A stretch of DNA of 64,000 nucleotides from Lacrimispora xylanisolvens (lineage in GTDB: Bacteria > Bacillota > Clostridia > Lachnospirales > Lachnospiraceae), in assembly GCF_002934545.1 (NCBI RefSeq), contig NZ_PTJA01000006.1:186001-250000 (forward strand), given 5' to 3'. The notes beneath the pieces were generated by a model. It worked only from the letters and a program-made list of their open reading frames with translations, ran no database searches and was not told the DNA's origin. The first letter of the stretch is position 1; every line of letters begins with the position of its first letter. Positions 21,208 to 29,708 of this stretch are shown in pieces. The translations under genes were made by a program, and so were the position numbers.

Positions 21208-21379
21208 ATATAAATATTTCCCTGATATATATGTTGTATTAACAATATATTTATACAGTCCAATTGTTCTTTTTCTACAATTACATTTTCTTAGAATAAG
21301 GGGTTCTCTTTCACGCGCATAACGAAACCTGGTACAGTCCATGAAAAAGCAGACCACTCTCTTGGCGGAATGATCTGCT
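21208..21379 (-). terminator. Immunity-gene 3'-flank repeat with terminator, copy 2
   Basis: Second copy of the 19631-19803 repeat. The hairpin AGCAGATCA...TGGTCTGCT (minus strand, 21348-21379) is followed by TTTTTC. The orphan toxin frame begins right at its far end, marking a recombination junction. Confidence 0.6.
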
Positions 21380-21542
21380 ATTAAGCCTAACTGTGTACCT
21401 GACTTTTAAAATATAGCGATTATATCACACAAAAACTGCTTTCCATGTTCATACAAAATCCTTTTGCATCATTTTAGTCTAGGGAAAATCTTTTTATTAT
21501 CCGATTATTGAGGGTTACCATAAACACCAAATTACAGTGATG

Positions 21543-22023
21543 GTATTTTATATTTCGTTTCCGGAGGTTGCCAGTCTTCTCCATATAATGCCCTGCATTG
21601 CCTTACCCAATTAATAACTTCATTACATAAGAGGCTCCATCATGACTTTTTTTCATTAGGTAATTCATTTAATTTATCAATGCCATATTTCTCAGCAACA
21701 TCTAACAGCTTATTCAGCACTTCTCTTTGCTCTTGCTCATTGTTAAAACTCAGGAAGTCACAATTGTATTCCGGGTCATTGGTAAGCTCTTTTGTTCGGT
21801 ATATCGGAAGCCCCACCCCATAGACATAAAGATTTAGTGCATAAGAGTTTTCCCATTGACTCTTTTGAATCGTTATAAACTGATTTACCCCTTCTACCCC
21901 TCGGCTAAAGGTCCAAATCAGATTATTATAACTCACATATTGAAAGCCATGGGGAGACAGCCTTTTTTCCATTATTTCGACTACAACACTTTTCTTTCCC
22001 ATCATTCCTACTTTTCTCTGCAT
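21543..22023 (-). pseudogene. Broken third copy of the immunity-like gene
   Basis: The first 125 codons match the 16552-17400 paralogue (MGKKSVVVEIMEKRLSPHGF and KELTNDPEYNCDFLSFNN). In the run GAAAAAAAG one base is missing relative to that copy, which brings in a TGA. About 420 bases of the middle are then deleted, and 21543-21630 matches the paralogue's C-terminal WVRQCRALYGEDWQPP region almost exactly. Both a frameshift and an internal deletion are therefore present. It lies directly downstream of the intact copy. Confidence 0.85.
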
Positions 22024-22049
22024 AAGTACTGCTTATGGTACCATATATA

Positions 22050-22913
22050 CTACATTGGCGGAATCTCCCATTCAGCTGAAGTTGACGGCGGCTGCCAATC
22101 TTCCCCATATAATTGCCTGCAGTTAGTTACCCAAGGAATAACCCTACTACACCTATAGTTATATTCCTCTATTATTAAATCATCTTTTCCCTTATGCCAT
22201 GCTTCAATAAAAACTTCTAACACATTAATCCAACGACATAATGTTATATCCAAGCCAGTTTTAGCAATACGTTTATTATATTTCCAACGTCCTCCTAGCT
22301 TATTAATTAACATATTTCCATACACAGAAGCAAACTCCACCAGTTTATCCTGTACAGACTCATACGTTTTCCCTTGCAGTTCTTTCAGTTCCTTTTTTAG
22401 TAACAGTAGAATATCAGTCTCCCTTATTGGACCATCCACCATAATCTTACTTATAAATTGCTGAGTCAATGCAGAATTATCTTTATATAACTTCTCATAC
22501 ATTTGAATAGTGGGTTCTGGCAGTTCAATCGGATCTGGTTTGGTTTTTGCTTCTTTGGTTAATTCAGTGAGTTTATTCATTCCGTATTTTTCAGCAACGT
22601 CTAACAGCTTATTTAGCACATCTCTTTGTTCTTGCTCGTTGTTAAAACCCAAGAAGTCTAAATTGCATTTAGGGTCATTGGTTATTTCTTTGGATCTGCA
22701 AAACCGAAAACCAGCATCAATTTCTAAAGTATAGTCATTTGCCGCGTAACTCCGTTGAATCACTATACTTTGAATCACCCCTTCTACCTCTCTGCTGAAT
22801 CTCCAACGGTAGCCCTCATATCCTGCATAATGAAAGCCATAGGGAGATAATCTTTTTTCCATTATTTCAATTACAATACTTTTCTTTCCCATCTTTCCTC
22901 CATTTCCACACAA
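22050..22913 (-). CDS. Probable immunity protein of the adjacent RHS toxin
   Basis: 287-residue soluble protein starting 31 bases after the RHS toxin stop, the standard site for a cognate immunity gene. It shares MGKKSIVIEIMEKRLSPYGF, the DFLGFNNEQEQRDVLNKLLD block and the LYGEDWQPP end with the copies at 16552 and 21543. The N-terminal part (GYRWRFSREVEGVIQSIVIQ) recalls DUF4304-like proteins; the C-terminal 150 residues are helical. There is no signal peptide, which fits protection against a cytoplasmic nuclease. The first start, at MCGNGG, is weaker than Met8 (MGKKS) at 22892, which the paralogues support. Confidence 0.7.
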   Translation of the reverse strand: MCGNGGKMGKKSIVIEIMEKRLSPYGFHYAGYEGYRWRFSREVEGVIQSIVIQRSYAANDYTLEIDAGFRFCRSKEITNDPKCNLDFLGFNNEQEQRDVLNKLLDVAEKYGMNKLTELTKEAKTKPDPIELPEPTIQMYEKLYKDNSALTQQFISKIMVDGPIRETDILLLLKKELKELQGKTYESVQDKLVEFASVYGNMLINKLGGRWKYNKRIAKTGLDITLCRWINVLEVFIEAWHKGKDDLIIEEYNYRCSRVIPWVTNCRQLYGEDWQPPSTSAEWEIPPM

Positions 22914-22944
22914 ATGCTGTATTTTATATTATATTGATAATACT

Positions 22945-25900
22945 TTAGTTTATAGCCGGGCAACTACCAAATACTTGTGTAAATATTTGTGCTGCTTTTG
23001 TAATAAGCGCCACAGCAAAACCATTATCTAATACTCCAAAACCAGTCGCATCATCCGCGAACAAGGCAAGGCCGAATGCTGTCAATCCCACAGCACCTAC
23101 TACCAGACCAGCATTCTTAGCCCATTCTAAAGCATCTTTCGGCAACGCTACTAACGCTTCCTGCGGCTGTTTTTTTCTATCATCATAAGACCAGAAAATC
23201 ATCCCCGGATAACTTGGATCTGTATGATAATTAATCATTTTCTTTGGATATTTAAGGCTGGGAAGTGAACAATTAAACATACTATTTAAGGAATAACCTT
23301 CTACCGCCTTTTCCCCATCATATATTGTCTTATTATTATTTATAGCATTTATATATGCGCCTAACTGTACCTGACCTCTTGTTCTTCCAAATGCAGTATC
23401 ATGTTTTAATTCATATACTTCAATCTGCCCAGCGGCATTATAATATATGTAGTCTGCGCGGCCTGATCCTGACGGTGTGGAATACCCTGACCCATTTCCT
23501 TTTTCTAATCCATCCGGTATGAGTGCTTCCGGAACCAGCCCTGGGCAGCCGGTCATTTTAGTTTTTAAGGTTTTATGGGCATCACCACCTTGCTCCATCA
23601 GTACAATCCAATACTCTGATTCATTCCCTAAAAAATCAATAAAATTTAAAGGTGAATTAAGACAGTATATATAACTATTTAAAGATGAAGAACTGTCAAG
23701 ATACCCTTTTAGTATATCTTCTCCACCAAATCTTCCAATCTCCGGGATATACTCTCTCGCTTGTGCGAAGTAGGTGCCGCTCACCTCATCTGCCAAATAT
23801 CCGGTATAGGAAAAAGGCTGTTTTTTCCCAGCATTTCCATACATATCACAACCAAATTCATCATATCCATAACATTCTATATCGTTTCCGTTATGCCATT
23901 GAAATCTGACTGGGCTTCCCATCTCATCTAAAAGCGCAAAACTTTCTAATCCCCCTTCCTCCATACCTTCAAGAAATTTTCCCCACAAATAATTTTGACG
24001 CTTCCCCCCACTTTCTGCCGCAAGCAAATCATTATAATCTTTTGTCATATCAAGAAGATATTCCGTCTGGCTGCTTTTTGCTTCCAGAATTTTTTCTGTC
24101 TTCCCAACTCTTCTGCCCAAACCATTATAAACATAACAGCTGCTTTTTTTACCAGAACCAGATGCAGCCATGCTCAGCCTGCCAATGGCATCGTAAGTAT
24201 ACTCATGTTCTATTGTGCTATCGTTCCGGATTTCTGTCAAGTTTCCTCTTAAATCATAATCGTATATGTGTCTGATTCTGCCTGTTTTCTGGATCATCTG
24301 ATCCGCAGCATTATAGGAATATTCAGTTTTTTCTTTCCCTTCCAGCATTACTGTCCGGTTATTAAATGCATCATAAGCATATTCCCGCAGTGTCTGTCCA
24401 TCCTTTTCTACAGCGGCCATCCTGCCATTATGGTCATAATGATACCTGTATTTCCCGCTTTCTTCCGGTACTCCCTTTCGATATTTCCGAATTTCAGTTT
24501 TATTCTCCATACGGTCATACGTATACTGGTAATTTTCCAGTACTGTATCATCCTTTTTATGAATAAGTTCAGTCAGTCTGCCAGCGTGGTCATAATTCCA
24601 GAACGTGGTGAGACCGTTATTGCAACTTCTTTCTGATAATCTTCCTGACTGGTCATATTGATAATTCACACGCCTACCTCTGCAACGAACTTCCTTCATA
24701 CGCAGCAGATTGTCATAGGCATATTCTGTCCGGCTTCCATCAGGATAGACAATAGCTTTCCTCTCATCCAGGTCACCAAACTCATAAGCTATACTTTGCC
24801 CTCGATGATCCGTTATCTTCTGTATTCTTCCAAAACTGTCATACTCGGCAATAGTGATTCCAAGCCAGTCTTTTACCTCCTTAAGCTGCCGGAGTGGATC
24901 ATAGGAGTATTCTACTTGGTCTCCATTATCATAAGTGATGCTCTCAATCTGTCCGTCAATGGTGTAAGAAAATGAAGTACAGTAGCCATCCCGATCCGTT
25001 TTTCTTAGTACGTTTCCGGCAGCATCATACTCATATTGTTCCTTATTTCCCAATGGATTCGTCACGGAAAGTATCCGCCCGGTCAAATCCCTCTCATAAA
25101 ACGTCAGATGCAGGCTATGTTGAATTTGATTTAGCTTTATGGCCTCCTCCAGTTCCATGTGACGCTCAGACTGGTTCCCTGTTCGGAATACCACAGTTAC
25201 ATTACCCAAAGGATCATAACCATATCTCGTAAGATTCCCCTTTGCATCTTCCACGCTCATAAGCCTTCCAGCCGGAGAATAGCTGTACTTGGTTGTATTT
25301 CCATTGGCATCCGTAACGGAAGTTATATTCCCAGTTGTATCATAAGAATAGGATTTTTCCTGACTGTCACTGCTTTTTATTGATATTATGCGGTTCTGAC
25401 AATCATAGTAATAACGAATACGGTACCCCTCACTATCCCATTTTTCCAATATGTTCCGGTTTCCATCATAAATATAATTCTCACCTTTTCCATCAGGATA
25501 ATTTACTTTTTTTAAAAGACCTCCGGGATAGTATTCATAAGAAGTCGTCCTTCCAATTGCATCCTTAACAGATATCGGTTTGCCCATTGAATTATAACAA
25601 AAGGTAGTTATGTTACCACGAATATCAGTTTCTTTAATTTTCCTTCCACTTGCATCATACTCCATCTGTTTCCAATTACCAGCCGGATCTATGATCCGTG
25701 CTAAGTTTCCAGCAACATCATATTCGTAATGAGTTACCATGCCAAGTGAATCCGATTCTTCTATTACTCTGCTTAATGCATCATAATGGTAATTAATAAT
25801 TTTACCTCTTACATCTTTTATCTGCACTTGGTTTCCGCAGGCATCATATGCAAATTTCGTTTGCCCCCCTACTGCATCTTCATGTTGAATCAGTCGGTTG

Positions 25901-27957
25901 GATTTATCATAGGTAAGGTGTATTTCTCCTCCATTGGGCAGTTTTACACTAATCGGATTGCCCATTTGATCATACTGATATTCCGTTGTATTCCCTTCTT
26001 GATCCTCGTATCGTTCCGGACGGTTGCAGGAATTATACCACATCTTTTGTGTTGACCCATCATAATCCATGATGGCAATTACCTTTCCGCTTGGATTATA
26101 TTTGTACTCTTTTTCATATCCCATAGGATTTATGGTTTTAACAATATCGTTCTTTTCATTATAAAAAAATTTGGTTATGTTTCCATTTCCATCTGTTGTC
26201 GAAGAAACTCTGTTTAATATGTCATATTCGTACTGGATCATATTTTCCATTGAATCAATCATACAGGTTACGTTTCCTGATGAATCATAGCACAGCTTTT
26301 TCTTCGAACCGTCCGGATATAAAATACTTTCCAATTGTTTTTTATCGTCGTAATTTAAGTGTGTAATATTTCCGTTTGGATTTTCCACTTCCACAAGATT
26401 CCCTGATTTATCATAACGTCTTTTAGAACAGGCACCATCCTGTTGCTTTATACAAATCAATTTTCCGTTAATGTCATAAGTCATATTCGTCTTCTGCCCC
26501 AAAGCATTGACTACTTGCGTTAAATTCCCCTGGTTATCATATGAATACCTGGTCGTATTCCCATTTTTATCCGTAAAACGAATCTTTTGATTCCTGTCAT
26601 TATATTCAAATATCTCTTCCCCATCCTCATAAATGGTACGGACATTTCGCATTCGTTTATCACTTTCATAAATGACCAGACTTCCATTCTGCTCCAGCAT
26701 GTAGGTACGGTTATTTTCATCATCATACCGAAACTCTGTCACACCCCCATCGGGCAGGATCTGCTTTCTTACACGGTCAGCTCCGTCATACTCATTCTTC
26801 ACTCCCAGTATATCCCGGGGCGTAATAATTCCATTTAGCTTTCCATTCTCATTGTATTCATAGGTATAGGTGTTTCCCATGGAATTGGTAAACCACCGAA
26901 GTTTCCCATACTGATATATCAGACTGATCTTTCTTCCGGTATGATCCTCTACATAGATCAGTTTCCTTTCCTTGTTATAGGTATAATTCAGCCTGCCTCC
27001 GGTTCCATTATCCACACATTCTAAAAGTCCATCACTGTTGTAAGTAAATTTACGCTTGTTTCCATTCCTGTCTTTCTGACTGTATAGCTTTCCCTCCTGG
27101 TCGAACTCATAAACAGTGCCATCTTCCGTCTCTAACTGGTAGCCGTTTTCTGATCTGCTCAGTATTCCTCCGTCTCCCATTACAGGTGCATAACTATCCC
27201 CCAGCTTCCGACAGTAAGGCAGTTCCCGGCCGTCTTCCAGAACGATTCCTAACAGTTCTTCCTCTTTGATTTTTATCAGACGGACCCCGTAATTATGATT
27301 CCATCCCTCTCCAAGTACCTGCTGGTCTCCGCAATCCATAGCGTTATAGAACAGCTGAAAACTTAACGGCATATTGCCATTTATTACAAGATCCTCTTTT
27401 TCATAAATATAATTTCCTGTATTCATATTGATGGGATCTTTGCCATAAACCTGACAAAGCATATTCTTCCCTGCTACCCAGCGGAATACATTCTGGTAAC
27501 GCTTTAAAAATGCAGCCCAGTTTATCTTCCCGTCATATCCCTGACCTGAAGACACCGGAATAATAACTCCTCCCTTTTTGCAGAGCAGGACAGAGCTCAT
27601 GCTGATAGCCTCTTCTCCCCCTACGGTTTCTGCCTTTCCGGTTCCTACTGCTGTATTTTCCCATTTATCAACCAGATCCATGAAACCTTCGCACTTGTGG
27701 TCCTTTTCATTCTTTCGGCACTCTCCAAAGTACGGGATATTCTCACACGCCTTGCAATCCTTACAGTTCACCTTTTTCTTTCCACCGCTGGTATATCCAT
27801 GACCGGTTGGAAGTTTAAGCTGGGTAATATTGCTTCCGTTCACACAGAAAAGCTTTGCTCCCTCCACCAGATACTCCTTACTGTCTGCTGCTTTTTGCGC
27901 CTGATTAAGCAGCGATCTCGCTCCCTGACCAAAATTCATTTTACCTGCCTCACTCAT
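22945..27957 (-). CDS. RHS/YD-repeat polymorphic toxin with PAAR-like N-terminus and PD-(D/E)xK-like C-terminus
   Basis: 1670-residue toxin. Residues 28-145 form a Cys-containing PAAR-like DUF4280 tip domain (VEGAKLFCVNGS, NIPYFGEC). DPINMNTGNYIYEKEDL at 174 opens the DUF6531/RHS shell, and dozens of YD repeats (YDxxGN) follow to the core end REYIPEIGRFGGED and LNSYIYCLNSPLNFIDFLG near 1440. The variable tail (DNA 22945-23625) has SGRADYI with Asp1502, VYELK with Glu1516 and Lys1518, then GQVQLGAY, which together fit a PD-(D/E)xK nuclease with a Q-x-x-x-Y-type helix. Unusually, about 100 residues follow, including a glycine-rich hydrophobic segment near 1612-1635. The delivery machine is not visible. 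Confidence 0.88.
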   Translation of the reverse strand: MSEAGKMNFGQGARSLLNQAQKAADSKEYLVEGAKLFCVNGSNITQLKLPTGHGYTSGGKKKVNCKDCKACENIPYFGECRKNEKDHKCEGFMDLVDKWENTAVGTGKAETVGGEEAISMSSVLLCKKGGVIIPVSSGQGYDGKINWAAFLKRYQNVFRWVAGKNMLCQVYGKDPINMNTGNYIYEKEDLVINGNMPLSFQLFYNAMDCGDQQVLGEGWNHNYGVRLIKIKEEELLGIVLEDGRELPYCRKLGDSYAPVMGDGGILSRSENGYQLETEDGTVYEFDQEGKLYSQKDRNGNKRKFTYNSDGLLECVDNGTGGRLNYTYNKERKLIYVEDHTGRKISLIYQYGKLRWFTNSMGNTYTYEYNENGKLNGIITPRDILGVKNEYDGADRVRKQILPDGGVTEFRYDDENNRTYMLEQNGSLVIYESDKRMRNVRTIYEDGEEIFEYNDRNQKIRFTDKNGNTTRYSYDNQGNLTQVVNALGQKTNMTYDINGKLICIKQQDGACSKRRYDKSGNLVEVENPNGNITHLNYDDKKQLESILYPDGSKKKLCYDSSGNVTCMIDSMENMIQYEYDILNRVSSTTDGNGNITKFFYNEKNDIVKTINPMGYEKEYKYNPSGKVIAIMDYDGSTQKMWYNSCNRPERYEDQEGNTTEYQYDQMGNPISVKLPNGGEIHLTYDKSNRLIQHEDAVGGQTKFAYDACGNQVQIKDVRGKIINYHYDALSRVIEESDSLGMVTHYEYDVAGNLARIIDPAGNWKQMEYDASGRKIKETDIRGNITTFCYNSMGKPISVKDAIGRTTSYEYYPGGLLKKVNYPDGKGENYIYDGNRNILEKWDSEGYRIRYYYDCQNRIISIKSSDSQEKSYSYDTTGNITSVTDANGNTTKYSYSPAGRLMSVEDAKGNLTRYGYDPLGNVTVVFRTGNQSERHMELEEAIKLNQIQHSLHLTFYERDLTGRILSVTNPLGNKEQYEYDAAGNVLRKTDRDGYCTSFSYTIDGQIESITYDNGDQVEYSYDPLRQLKEVKDWLGITIAEYDSFGRIQKITDHRGQSIAYEFGDLDERKAIVYPDGSRTEYAYDNLLRMKEVRCRGRRVNYQYDQSGRLSERSCNNGLTTFWNYDHAGRLTELIHKKDDTVLENYQYTYDRMENKTEIRKYRKGVPEESGKYRYHYDHNGRMAAVEKDGQTLREYAYDAFNNRTVMLEGKEKTEYSYNAADQMIQKTGRIRHIYDYDLRGNLTEIRNDSTIEHEYTYDAIGRLSMAASGSGKKSSCYVYNGLGRRVGKTEKILEAKSSQTEYLLDMTKDYNDLLAAESGGKRQNYLWGKFLEGMEEGGLESFALLDEMGSPVRFQWHNGNDIECYGYDEFGCDMYGNAGKKQPFSYTGYLADEVSGTYFAQAREYIPEIGRFGGEDILKGYLDSSSSLNSYIYCLNSPLNFIDFLGNESEYWIVLMEQGGDAHKTLKTKMTGCPGLVPEALIPDGLEKGNGSGYSTPSGSGRADYIYYNAAGQIEVYELKHDTAFGRTRGQVQLGAYINAINNNKTIYDGEKAVEGYSLNSMFNCSLPSLKYPKKMINYHTDPSYPGMIFWSYDDRKKQPQEALVALPKDALEWAKNAGLVVGAVGLTAFGLALFADDATGFGVLDNGFAVALITKAAQIFTQVFGSCPAIN

Positions 27958-28036
27958 TGCTTTTTCTCCTCTCTTTCCCCTGTTTCAACCGTTTATTTCA
28001 AGATGCTGCTGCCAGATAAACTTACCTCTTTAAGCT

Positions 28037-28516
28037 TCAGACCAATGCCCCCCGTTCCAGCAGACTTTCCGCTAAATCCATACGAATTACTACTGCACTT
28101 TCTGTTCCTGTCCTGACACGGAATAGAGGAACTCCACTAATTTTTTCTCTGTCAAGGACTATCTCCCTCTGTCCGGGACCGGGATGCCTTGCCAGACACT
28201 CCTCTTCTTCCAGCATAGGACAGTAATAGGAGGCGCATTCCCCTTTATCCGTGTCAAATAGTACAAAAAACAAAAATGGAATATTTAAATCATATAAAGC
28301 CGTCACCTCCATAGCCGGCCTGGAAAGCAAAAGAAATGGCTTAACAATGACATCCGGAAATACCCCGTCCATTCCAAGTTTTGCATTAAGCTGGATGAAA
28401 GGTGGCATCTTCTGATACTCGTCCCGGGTCAGCTTCCTTACATCAATGGTCTGGCTCCAGTTTATGATCTGCGGAAAAGGATTTTTATCTCCGTCGGTCA
28501 ATATAAAATATTTCAT
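28037..28516 (-). CDS. Conserved accessory protein upstream of the RHS gene
   Basis: 159-residue soluble protein (MKYFILTDGDKNPFPQIINW start, CPMLEEEECLARHPG near residue 115). The start at 28516 shares ATGA with the stop of the upstream gene at 28513, so translation is coupled; the open frame reaches a few codons further but that start has no site. It lies 79 bases before the RHS start. Such genes next to RHS toxins often encode loading chaperones or adaptors, but I do not recognise the family. Confidence 0.6.
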   Translation of the reverse strand: MKYFILTDGDKNPFPQIINWSQTIDVRKLTRDEYQKMPPFIQLNAKLGMDGVFPDVIVKPFLLLSRPAMEVTALYDLNIPFLFFVLFDTDKGECASYYCPMLEEEECLARHPGPGQREIVLDREKISGVPLFRVRTGTESAVVIRMDLAESLLERGALV

Positions 28517-29085
28517 TTTTCCTTTATACGCCAAAGGATCTCCCCCTCTCCCTGATATCTTCCGAAAAAGGCAGTAAAATTTTCAGCCTTTACTGCCTTT
28601 TGAAAAGCTTCCGTTTCCATGATCTCTCCTGCCAGATCAAAGCACAGCTGACAGACAGCTGCATAGTAATATTCTATACATATCCTGCGGACAGCCTCTT
28701 CCTCATACCTCCAAATCCTTGGGTACTTTTTGCGTAAGCCGATCATCACAGTTTCCATATCTTCCTCAAAGCATTCAAAAAAGCATGGAGGCCTCCAGTA
28801 CAGTTCTGCTGGAGCCGGATCAAAAAAGAATTCTTCGTCATACAGGGATAACCGGAATTCATAGCTTCCGGTATGAAGGCTGGTGTGAAGATAGCAGATT
28901 CCCAGTCATGATACTTCTTTCTGCTCATCCACTGCCTGACTGAATAACCGTACAAAGGCATCCACCACTTCATTTCTGTACTCCTTTTTCCGGTATTCCT
29001 TTTCAAGTCTCCGGCACTGGGAAGCAAATAGCTCTTCCTCAGCATCTTGGGCGGCTCTCTCCAATTCTTTTAACCGGTCCATCAT
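28513..29085 (-). pseudogene. RHS-associated accessory gene interrupted by an in-frame TGA
   Basis: A single 190-codon reading frame from ATG 29085 (AGGAGG just upstream) to the stop at 28513, broken only at codon 60, where TGA occupies 28906-28908. The part before is a charged helix (RRLEKEYRKKEYRNEVVDAF). The part after continues in the same frame with protein-like sequence (SYEFRLSLYDEEFFFDPAP, CFFECFEEDMETVMIGL, AVCQLCFDLAGEIME) and couples to the next gene. A TGG-to-TGA change is the simplest explanation. Restart at ATG 28758 could still give an 81-residue C-terminal piece. Confidence 0.75.
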
Positions 29086-29096
29086 GATCCTCCTGC

Positions 29097-29183
29097 CTAT
29101 TGTACTTTCAGTTCTCCTCCGGTAAATGATATACCCTGATCAATGTCGATGCTGGTTGTCTTCTGTTTTAAATTTACAGATGC
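29097..29183 (-). pseudogene. C-terminal remnant of a deleted gene, probably VgrG-like
   Basis: 29 codons reading ASVNLKQKTTSIDIDQGISF then TGGELKVQ and a TAG stop, with no start codon. The ribosome-binding segment of the duplicated promoter region directly abuts it, so almost the whole coding region has been deleted from near the start to near the end. The matching N-terminus survives at 18529-18726 behind the other copy of the promoter. Confidence 0.55.
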
Positions 29184-29320
29184 AGCACCTCTCGCATCTA
29201 TTTGGACTTTTTTATTTATTACTATGTAACACTATTCTAATGTCACATTATATACCAAAAATGGTTAAATTTGTGCTAGATGTAACATTTAACCGGCTAC
29301 ATGTAATTTTTGGTAATATT
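29184..29320 (-). promoter_or_regulatory. Duplicated promoter region, copy B, ahead of the RHS operon
   Basis: Matches 18727-18885, with the identical 38-base core at 29280-29317. It is the only upstream region before the RHS accessory genes and so probably drives the current RHS operon. Confidence 0.55.
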
Positions 29321-29390
29321 ATGTATGTCAAATTTGCTGCAGGTGCAGGTGTGTCAAATTTTTTGCTCATTGATCTGTAAAGTAAAAAAT

Positions 29391-29430
29391 AACAAAGGCA
29401 CATTCTCAAAATTGAAAATGTGCCTTTGTT
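29391..29430. terminator. Strong hairpin terminator at the head of the RHS island
   Basis: AACAAAGGCACATT (29391-29404) and AATGTGCCTTTGTT (29417-29430) are perfect 14-base inverted arms. It insulates the RHS promoter from the tRNA/prophage side. Confidence 0.7.
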
Positions 29431-29444
29431 GCCCTTGATTTATC

Positions 29445-29461
29445 AAGTGTCCCGTCCCTAT
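29445..29461. repeat. 17-base dispersed repeat, copy 2
   Basis: Exact second copy of the word at 19422-19438. The two copies bracket the RHS gene cluster in direct orientation. Confidence 0.5.
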
Positions 29462-29473
29462 TAGATATAATTT

Positions 29474-29501
29474 AAGCCACAAGCGATCATGCTTGCGGCT
29501 T
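29474..29501 (-). terminator. Terminator downstream of the tRNA/tmRNA 3' end
   Basis: On the minus strand AAGCCGCAAGC pairs with GCTTGTGGCTT (11 base pairs, one G-U), 11 bases after the RNA 3' end. It is the natural terminator of the RNA gene into which the prophage inserted. Confidence 0.7.
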
Positions 29502-29511
29502 ATTGTTTAAG

Positions 29512-29535
29512 TGGAGATAGTGGGATTCGAACCCA
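29512..29535 (-). other. Prophage attachment site: 3'-end fragment of a tRNA or tmRNA gene
   Basis: On the minus strand TGGGTTCGAATCCCACTATC plus TCCA is a T-arm and acceptor 3' strand with discriminator A. The next base upstream would have to complete the T-stem (G opposite C) but is A, and no tRNA body follows, so only the 3' end is present. Chromosomal sequence with the RNA's terminator lies to the left and prophage genes to the right. The intact RNA gene should therefore lie at the far end of the prophage, beyond this window. A tRNA-Ser-like or tmRNA identity is possible but unresolved. Confidence 0.75.
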
Positions 29536-29562
29536 TGCAAATGAATAGACAAAACATTAGTA

Positions 29563-29602
29563 AATGCCGGGATTCCTTATAAAATCGAGGTTTCTCGGCA
29601 TT
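29563..29602. repeat. Imperfect hairpin beside the attachment site
   Basis: AATGCCGGGATTCCT (29563-29577) pairs with AGGTTTCTCGGCATT (29588-29602) with mismatches only at two or three positions. It may be a terminator for the 29709-30609 unit or part of the phage attachment arm. Confidence 0.5.
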
Positions 29603-29657
29603 AGTATTTATTTTGACAGACAAATATTTACCATAAAAAATAAGTATTTATAAGGTT

Positions 29658-29677
29658 ATGCAACACGAAATGCAACA
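29658..29677. repeat. ATGCAACA direct repeat near the attachment site
   Basis: ATGCAACA at 29658-29665 and 29670-29677, 12 bases apart. The spacing and position, about 125 bases inside the prophage end, suit integrase arm-type sites. Inference only. Confidence 0.4.
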
Positions 29678-29708
29678 TGAATTATTAGTGATTCAATACA
29701 ATATTAAT

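Noticed and set aside
24000-27000. Possible CRISPR-like periodicity in the RHS gene
   Set aside because: The periodic pattern is degenerate and coding (YD repeats of about 20 residues); there are no identical direct repeats with unique spacers, and no CRISPR array was seen anywhere in the window.
23685-27800. Many plus-strand frames of 65-120 codons opposite the RHS gene
   Set aside because: They arise from the antisense of YD repeats; none has a ribosome site or family motif.
28746-29045. 99-codon minus-strand frame over the RHS accessory gene
   Set aside because: It overlaps in another frame the 28513-29085 gene, which has the ribosome site, better composition and translational coupling.
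29097-29183. Selenocysteine or readthrough explanation for the TGA at 28906-28908
   Set aside because: No SECIS-like hairpin was apparent after the TGA and no selenoprotein family fits; a nonsense mutation is simpler.
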